NCBI GenBank assembly: GCA_020442225.1
Contig: JAGRKR010000103.1
Coordinates: 1 to 17,080 of the forward strand
Source: Hyphomicrobiaceae bacterium
GTDB lineage: Bacteria > Pseudomonadota > Alphaproteobacteria > Rhizobiales > Hyphomicrobiaceae
Direction: 5' to 3'
Length of the DNA: 17,080 nucleotides
The position numbers and the translations under genes are program-made. Positions 13,938-17,080 of the stretch are shown here, in pieces (position 1 is the first letter of the stretch; every line of letters starts with the position of its first letter). A model generated the notes under the pieces. That model ran no database searches and had not been told where the DNA came from. It saw nothing but the letters and a program-made list of their open reading frames with translations.

Positions 13938-14588
13938 TTGCCCCGCACCAGCACCGCCGCCGATCAGCGCTTCTGGGACCGCCATGCCCGGAAGTACGCA
14001 CGCGATCCCATCAAGGACATGGCCGGCTACGAGCGCACGCTGGAACACACGCGCGCCCGGCTGACCGGCGCCGACACGGTCCTGGAGCTCGGCTGCGGCA
14101 CCGGCACCACGGCCTTGAAACTCGCGCCTCACGTCGCCCGGCTGCTGGCGACGGACATCTCCCCCGAGATGATCGCCATCGCGCGCGACAAGGCGGCGGC
14201 CGCAGGGTGCGCCAACCTGCACCTCGCAACGGGCACGCCCGACCGTATCGATGCCAGCGATGGCACGTTCGATGCCGTGCTCGCCTTCAACCTCCTGCAC
14301 CTCGTCGCCGACCGACGCCAAGCCTACGGCGAGGTGCGCCGGCTGCTGAAGCCAGGCGGGCTGTTCATTACCAAGACGCCCTGTCTTTCCGAGATGAACG
14401 TGCTCATCCGCCTCATGGTGCCGGTGATGCGGCTCATCGGTAAGGCGCCGCACGTCTCGTTCTTCACGGCCGGCGACCTCGAGCGAGAGATCGCGGCCGC
14501 AGGCTTCACGATTGTCGAGCGGGCGCGGCACGGCTCCACGGGCAAGGATCCGCGCATCTACATCGTGGCGAGCACACCCGCGGTGTAG
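13938..14588 (+). CDS. Class I SAM-dependent methyltransferase
   Basis: A 216-residue Rossmann-fold methyltransferase of the Methyltransf_11 type. Motif I, VLELGCGTGTTALKL, binds S-adenosylmethionine. The motif II acidic residue is in LLATDISPEMI, and later motifs are FDAVLAFNLLHLV and LLKPGGLFITKTP. The N-terminal FWDRHARKYARDPIKDMAGYE is typical of ubiquinone/menaquinone- or phospholipid-methylating relatives, but the acceptor cannot be read from the sequence. I prefer the TTG at 13938, because GAGGGAG at 13925-13931 is 6 bases before it; an in-frame ATG at 13914 has no ribosome site and would add eight residues. It stands alone, divergent from the MFS gene, and is the last gene before the putative island boundary. 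Confidence 0.87.
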   Translation: MPRTSTAADQRFWDRHARKYARDPIKDMAGYERTLEHTRARLTGADTVLELGCGTGTTALKLAPHVARLLATDISPEMIAIARDKAAAAGCANLHLATGTPDRIDASDGTFDAVLAFNLLHLVADRRQAYGEVRRLLKPGGLFITKTPCLSEMNVLIRLMVPVMRLIGKAPHVSFFTAGDLEREIAAAGFTIVERARHGSTGKDPRIYIVASTPAV

Positions 14589-14914
14589 GACCGCCTACCG
14601 AAGCTGTCTCACCGGACGACAGCCCGAATCGGCAACCGCTTGCGCGTTTGCGCCACGCCACGCGCATTTGCCATGAGTGGGCTCTGCTTCAGCCAAGGCT
14701 TCGCCTCGCTGCTTGCTGAGCCGCCTGCTTCGCGGCACCTTGCCGGAGGCCAGGGCACGTCCTGGCGGAGCCGGCAGCCGACACAGTGGACACGTTCGCG
14801 CGCCCTGCCCCGCCATTTCCCGGCAGCCGATGGACGGTCTGCCGGCCGATCCGGACCGATCGCCGGCGCAGCGAGCCGGCCCGGCCCAAGAACAGGGCGA
14901 CCGCTTGCGGCGCA

Positions 14915-14932
14915 TGGCGGAGGGGGTGGGAT
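14915..14932 (-). other. 3' end of a tRNA gene (tRNA-Ser-like), probable attachment-site scar
   Basis: On the - strand the 18 bases read ATCCCACCCCCTCCGCCA. They parse as the last two T-loop bases (AT), the T-stem 3' strand (CCCAC), the 7-base acceptor 3' strand (CCCCTCC), discriminator G and CCA. A G discriminator with a GGAGGGG acceptor fits tRNA-Ser best. The T-loop does not continue upstream (GGAAGG replaces GGTTCGA), so only a fragment is present. Such fragments are left at the far end of elements that integrate into tRNA 3' ends. By the geometry, the element lies to the right, with the intact tRNA beyond the window. Confidence 0.65.
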
Positions 14933-14963
14933 CCTTCCCCTCAGTACAATCAAATTATTACAT

Positions 14964-14981
14964 GTTATTGTTACCGTTACC
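14964..14981 (+). repeat. Three tandem GTTAYY hexamers next to the tRNA scar
   Basis: GTTATT, GTTACC and GTTACC follow each other directly in the AT-rich stretch, 32 bp inside the putative element end. Short direct repeats beside an attachment core can be arm-type integrase or excisionase sites. With only three copies this is suggestive, not proven. Confidence 0.4.
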
Positions 14982-15114
14982 CCCACGAAATACCCCACCA
15001 CTGCAAGTGTTCACGGGTGAATCGGCAGGAGCACACATGATGACGCTGTAACGCGGATCTCGGCGTGATGGTAGTTCCTCGCGAGAGATCGAAAGTATCG
15101 AGTTGGATGAGCCG

Positions 15115-15804
15115 TCAATAGCCCATGTTGGGCAAGCCAACGTTCAACTCATCGTCGATGGTCTCGACGCCATCTATTTCCTCAAGCAGCACCCTGAGTG
15201 CGGATCGTTGATCGGGCGTTGGGATGAAACCAACAAGGTTGACCTTGCCCCCATCTACCGTAACGCCGATGAAACTCGAATTGAGCCAGGACTGCATTCG
15301 CATTTTATCAACGATGGTCTTCTGCAGTTCGGCATTGCGGAGGGGGTTCTGTTCAGTCTTACGCTCTATGCGGCTGAGGACCGCCACGACGTCGCCACGC
15401 GAAACGATCCCAACGACTTTCCCTCTTTCGATCACCGGAACGCGCTTGATTCTATGGTGGTCAAGAATGTCCGCGACCTCTCCAAGCTCTGTGCCCAGCC
15501 GAACCGACACGACATGTCGCGACATCACATCGGCTGCTTTGACGCCATGAGACTTTAGGAAATCGCGAGCTTCGGACTCTTGATCAATGAAGAAGCGAAG
15601 CCACCATTTTCTCCGTCGCTCCGTGCCGGTCTCGACGCGGTGAAGGAGATCGCTTTGAGTGACGATACCAAGTAGCTCATCTTTCTCCGTGGTCACAACC
15701 ACACCGCTGATATGGCGATCGCTCATGAGTTGAGCGATCTCGCGAACGGTTGCAGACGGCCGTACGCTGACGATGGACTTGGTCATGATGTCCTGAGCTC
15801 GCAT
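15115..15804 (-). CDS. CBS-CBS-BON domain protein
   Basis: A 229-residue cytoplasmic protein. A CBS pair occupies about residues 1-150: the first repeat is AQDIMTKSIVSVRPSATVREIAQLM...ISGVVV...LLGIVTQSDLL, the second AADVMSRHVVSVRLGTELGEVADIL...IKRVPVIERGKVVGIVSRGDVV. CBS pairs bind adenine nucleotides and act as energy sensors. A C-terminal BON domain covers about 165-229 (VTVDGGKVNLVGFIPTPDQR, GVETIDDELNVG). BON domains occur in osmotic-stress and membrane-associated proteins. The ATG at 15804 is chosen because AGGAGG lies 6 bases upstream; a GTG at 15822 is in frame but itself overlaps that site region. A linker, ERRRKWWLRFF, is basic and aromatic. It lies on the - strand downstream of the DUF6455 gene in lower-GC DNA. 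Confidence 0.9.
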   Translation of the reverse strand: MRAQDIMTKSIVSVRPSATVREIAQLMSDRHISGVVVTTEKDELLGIVTQSDLLHRVETGTERRRKWWLRFFIDQESEARDFLKSHGVKAADVMSRHVVSVRLGTELGEVADILDHHRIKRVPVIERGKVVGIVSRGDVVAVLSRIERKTEQNPLRNAELQKTIVDKMRMQSWLNSSFIGVTVDGGKVNLVGFIPTPDQRSALRVLLEEIDGVETIDDELNVGLPNMGY

Positions 15805-15964
15805 GTCGGACCTCCTGGTCACCTGTCTCGAGTCGGCTCGCGATCAGCATTAGATGGTGAAGCCGCATTGAGAGGCCGGACATTCACCCGCCCCCGGCGC
15901 CTGAGACGCTACGCCGTGCAGAGAAGGTTGGGCGCAACGACATCGGATGGGCGCCGCCAGGCAC

Positions 15965-16237
15965 CTAACTTCGAGCGTCATGAGTGTTTGGCCTAGCCAT
16001 CTCGAACAACGGCAGGTTTGGACAGAACTCCGGGTTAACGCTCGACCTCGTGGGATCATCCAGCCAGCGCAGGCACATGTCACTCGTGCCGCAGAACAAA
16101 CAGCGGCGGCGCGCCTCCGCATACGCATCTCCAGTTCGAACACGAACGAGTCGTCCGGCGTCAACGTCGAGCCGCCGCATCATCTCATGCATCCGGCGGG
16201 CTTGACGCTCGACTCGACGGTACATGGGCCATGTCAC
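15965..16237 (-). CDS. DUF6455-type small cysteine protein
   Basis: A 90-residue protein resembling the DUF6455 family of small alphaproteobacterial proteins of unknown function. A helical N-terminal part (ERQARRMHEMMRRLDVDAGRLVR) precedes the cysteine region RRRCLFCGTSDMCLRWL...NPEFCPNLPLFE. The four cysteines, spaced C-X2-C-X5-C-X17-C, could bind zinc or an iron-sulfur cluster, which is inference. The GTG at 16237 is chosen because AGGAGG (16246-16251) is 8 bases upstream and the GTGA start overlaps the TGA stop of the rhodanese-ChrB gene by 4 bases, a classic sign of translational coupling. An ATG at 16225 is the alternative. It sits between rhodanese-ChrB and CBS-BON, apparently one operon. 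Confidence 0.75.
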   Translation of the reverse strand: MTWPMYRRVERQARRMHEMMRRLDVDAGRLVRVRTGDAYAEARRRCLFCGTSDMCLRWLDDPTRSSVNPEFCPNLPLFEMARPNTHDARS

Positions 16238-17057
16238 GGGAAGATCCTCCTTCTGTCCTCGCTCACCACCGAAGCCCATCGCATGTTCATGGGACCAGAC
16301 GAGATTGATTCCTCAAGCATGACGGCAGAGCGAAGCCCACCCCGGCATTGATCGCGGTCAAGGAATGACGATATATCGCTCTGATACATGCGCGAGAAGC
16401 CGAGGGACGACGCGAGCAGGCCCGCCGATTGGGGTGCAAGATCGAGCCTGCCCGTATCGGCACCCCGGACGATCGCAGCGAGCCGCAGCAGCGGCTCCGT
16501 CTCCAGACCAAAGGCCCTCAACATGACATCAAACGTGCAGCGGTCGCCGTCGTCGTTCCAAATGTCATGATCCGTGTCGTACGGTGTTGTACCGAACCTA
16601 TCGGCGACACCTGCCACCTCGGAATGGGGGACGAACAGGAAGCGAGCATCCGGGTCCACGAAGCGACGGATGAGCCACGGACAAGCGATCCTGACGATCT
16701 TCGGACGGACGCGCGTAACCCACGCGATCGCGCCGCCCGCGTCCCGCTCTGGCACGTGCTCCCTTTGCAGAACCGGGTGACCCGAGGCTCTCCAAGCCTC
16801 AAAGCCTCCGCCCAGGACCTCCGCTTCAACTCCCTCGTCGCGCAGCCAAGCAGCAGCACCTCGACTGATTGTGCCGCCATTTTGGCAGTAGAGGACGACG
16901 CGTCGCCCACGAAGAATTGGGGCCCACGCTGCAATGGCGTGAGGATCGTGATTGATGGCGGCCGGCAACAGCACTTGCTTTCGTGGGCCTGCCGGAGATC
17001 AACCAGCCGGGGCGATTCCGGTAAGCCGATGAGGCGTGACAGCTGCTGAACGGTAAT
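16234..17057 (-). pseudogene. Rhodanese-ChrB C-terminal domain protein, frameshifted
   Basis: A sulfurtransferase/chromate-resistance fusion read in two frames. Bases from 17057 down to about 16977 give ITVQQLSRLIGLPESP then RLVDLRQAHESK, the normal rhodanese N-terminus. The rest, from about 16974 (open down to 16234, 246 codons), gives LLPAAINHDPHAIAAWAP, the active-site loop YCQNGGTISRG with its catalytic cysteine, and GGFEAWRASGHPV. The ChrB C-terminal domain follows (KIVRIACPWLIRRFVDPDA, FGTTPYDTDHDIWND, LAPQSAGLLASSLGFSRMY). One missing base near 16971-16983 accounts for the frame change. The expected start codon is ATT (17055-17057) behind GGAGAG. Mutation or sequencing error cannot be told apart. 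ChrB-like proteins are linked to chromate sensing or resistance; no chrA is visible. Confidence 0.8.
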
Positions 17058-17080
17058 GGCTCTCCGCTATTTCACGTGGG

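Larger units (their letters stand above)
14589..15114. other. 526-bp intergenic region with a composition break
   Basis: No credible gene. The left part (to about 14914) is GC-rich and has an inverted repeat GCCAGG/CCTGGC (14749-14754 and 14761-14766). At 14915-14932 lies the tRNA 3'-end match. From 14941 the DNA is abruptly AT-rich (38% GC over 14941-15000 by hand count) and carries three tandem GTTAYY hexamers (14964-14981) and the inverted repeat TTCAC-GG-GTGAA (15010-15021). Open frames crossing the region have no family-like content. Confidence 0.65.

Noticed and set aside
14261..14276. TGGCACG-N4-ATGCC sigma-54-like match
   Set aside because: It lies inside the methyltransferase coding sequence; it shows that such matches arise by chance in this GC-rich DNA.
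11426..14443. 1005-codon + strand frame spanning several genes
   Set aside because: It crosses the aldolase gene and runs antisense to the MFS gene in the wrong frame; low-complexity shadow.
14589..14914. Possible gene or insertion-sequence remnant left of the tRNA fragment
   Set aside because: Frames on both strands give only Arg/Pro/Gly-rich text without motifs, and no inverted terminal repeats are visible.
1..17080. CRISPR array or complete insertion sequence
   Set aside because: No regularly spaced repeats, transposase or paired terminal repeats were seen on either strand.

Overview
GC-rich chromosomal DNA of an alphaproteobacterium, most likely of the order Hyphomicrobiales (Rhizobiales). 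The grounds are the lptB-rpoN-hpf-ptsN order, a small heat-shock gene with a DUF1150 partner, a ROSE-type RNA thermometer behind an RpoH-type promoter, and GC of about 65-70% in most coding DNA. No genus can be assigned from the sequence alone.

Layout. (1) 1-3777, + strand: the 3' part of lptB, then rpoN (sigma-54), long-form hpf and ptsN, a conserved cluster joining LPS export, sigma-54 and the nitrogen PTS. A hairpin separates ptsN from the convergent genes. (2) 3864-5035, - strand: hsp20 and a DUF1150 gene. Upstream of hsp20 lie an RpoH-like promoter, a 17-bp palindrome and a roughly 98-nt leader that folds as a ROSE thermometer. (3) 5160-8208, + strand: a cysteine-containing secreted protein of unknown function, an alpha/beta hydrolase-OsmC fusion, and an exported protein made of two nearly identical 103-residue repeats. 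(4) 8236-9516, - strand: a DUF2254 membrane protein. (5) 9746-12446, + strand: a GMC oxidoreductase and a DapA/NanA-family aldolase or lyase, probably one catabolic unit. (6) 12419-13591, - strand: an MFS transporter whose frame continues upstream without a normal start codon. It overlaps the aldolase gene tail to tail by 28 bp. (7) 13938-14588, + strand: a SAM-dependent methyltransferase.

(8) 14589-17080 looks different. An 18-nt match to the 3' end of a tRNA, best fitting tRNA-Ser and on the - strand, lies at 14915-14932. Immediately to its right GC falls to 38% over 60 bases counted by hand, and the genes beyond run about 48-60%. I read this as the distal attachment scar of an integrated element that extends rightwards out of the window. 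Its visible cargo, all on the - strand, is a frameshifted rhodanese-ChrB gene, a DUF6455-type cysteine protein coupled to it by a 4-nt overlap, and a CBS-CBS-BON protein. The cargo suggests stress or redox functions. No integrase is visible.

The observations most worth checking are the tRNA scar, the complete RpoH-plus-ROSE control region, the AT-rich first half of hpf, the MFS gene with no canonical start, the rhodanese-ChrB gene with a frameshift and an ATT at its expected start, and the tandem repeat protein.
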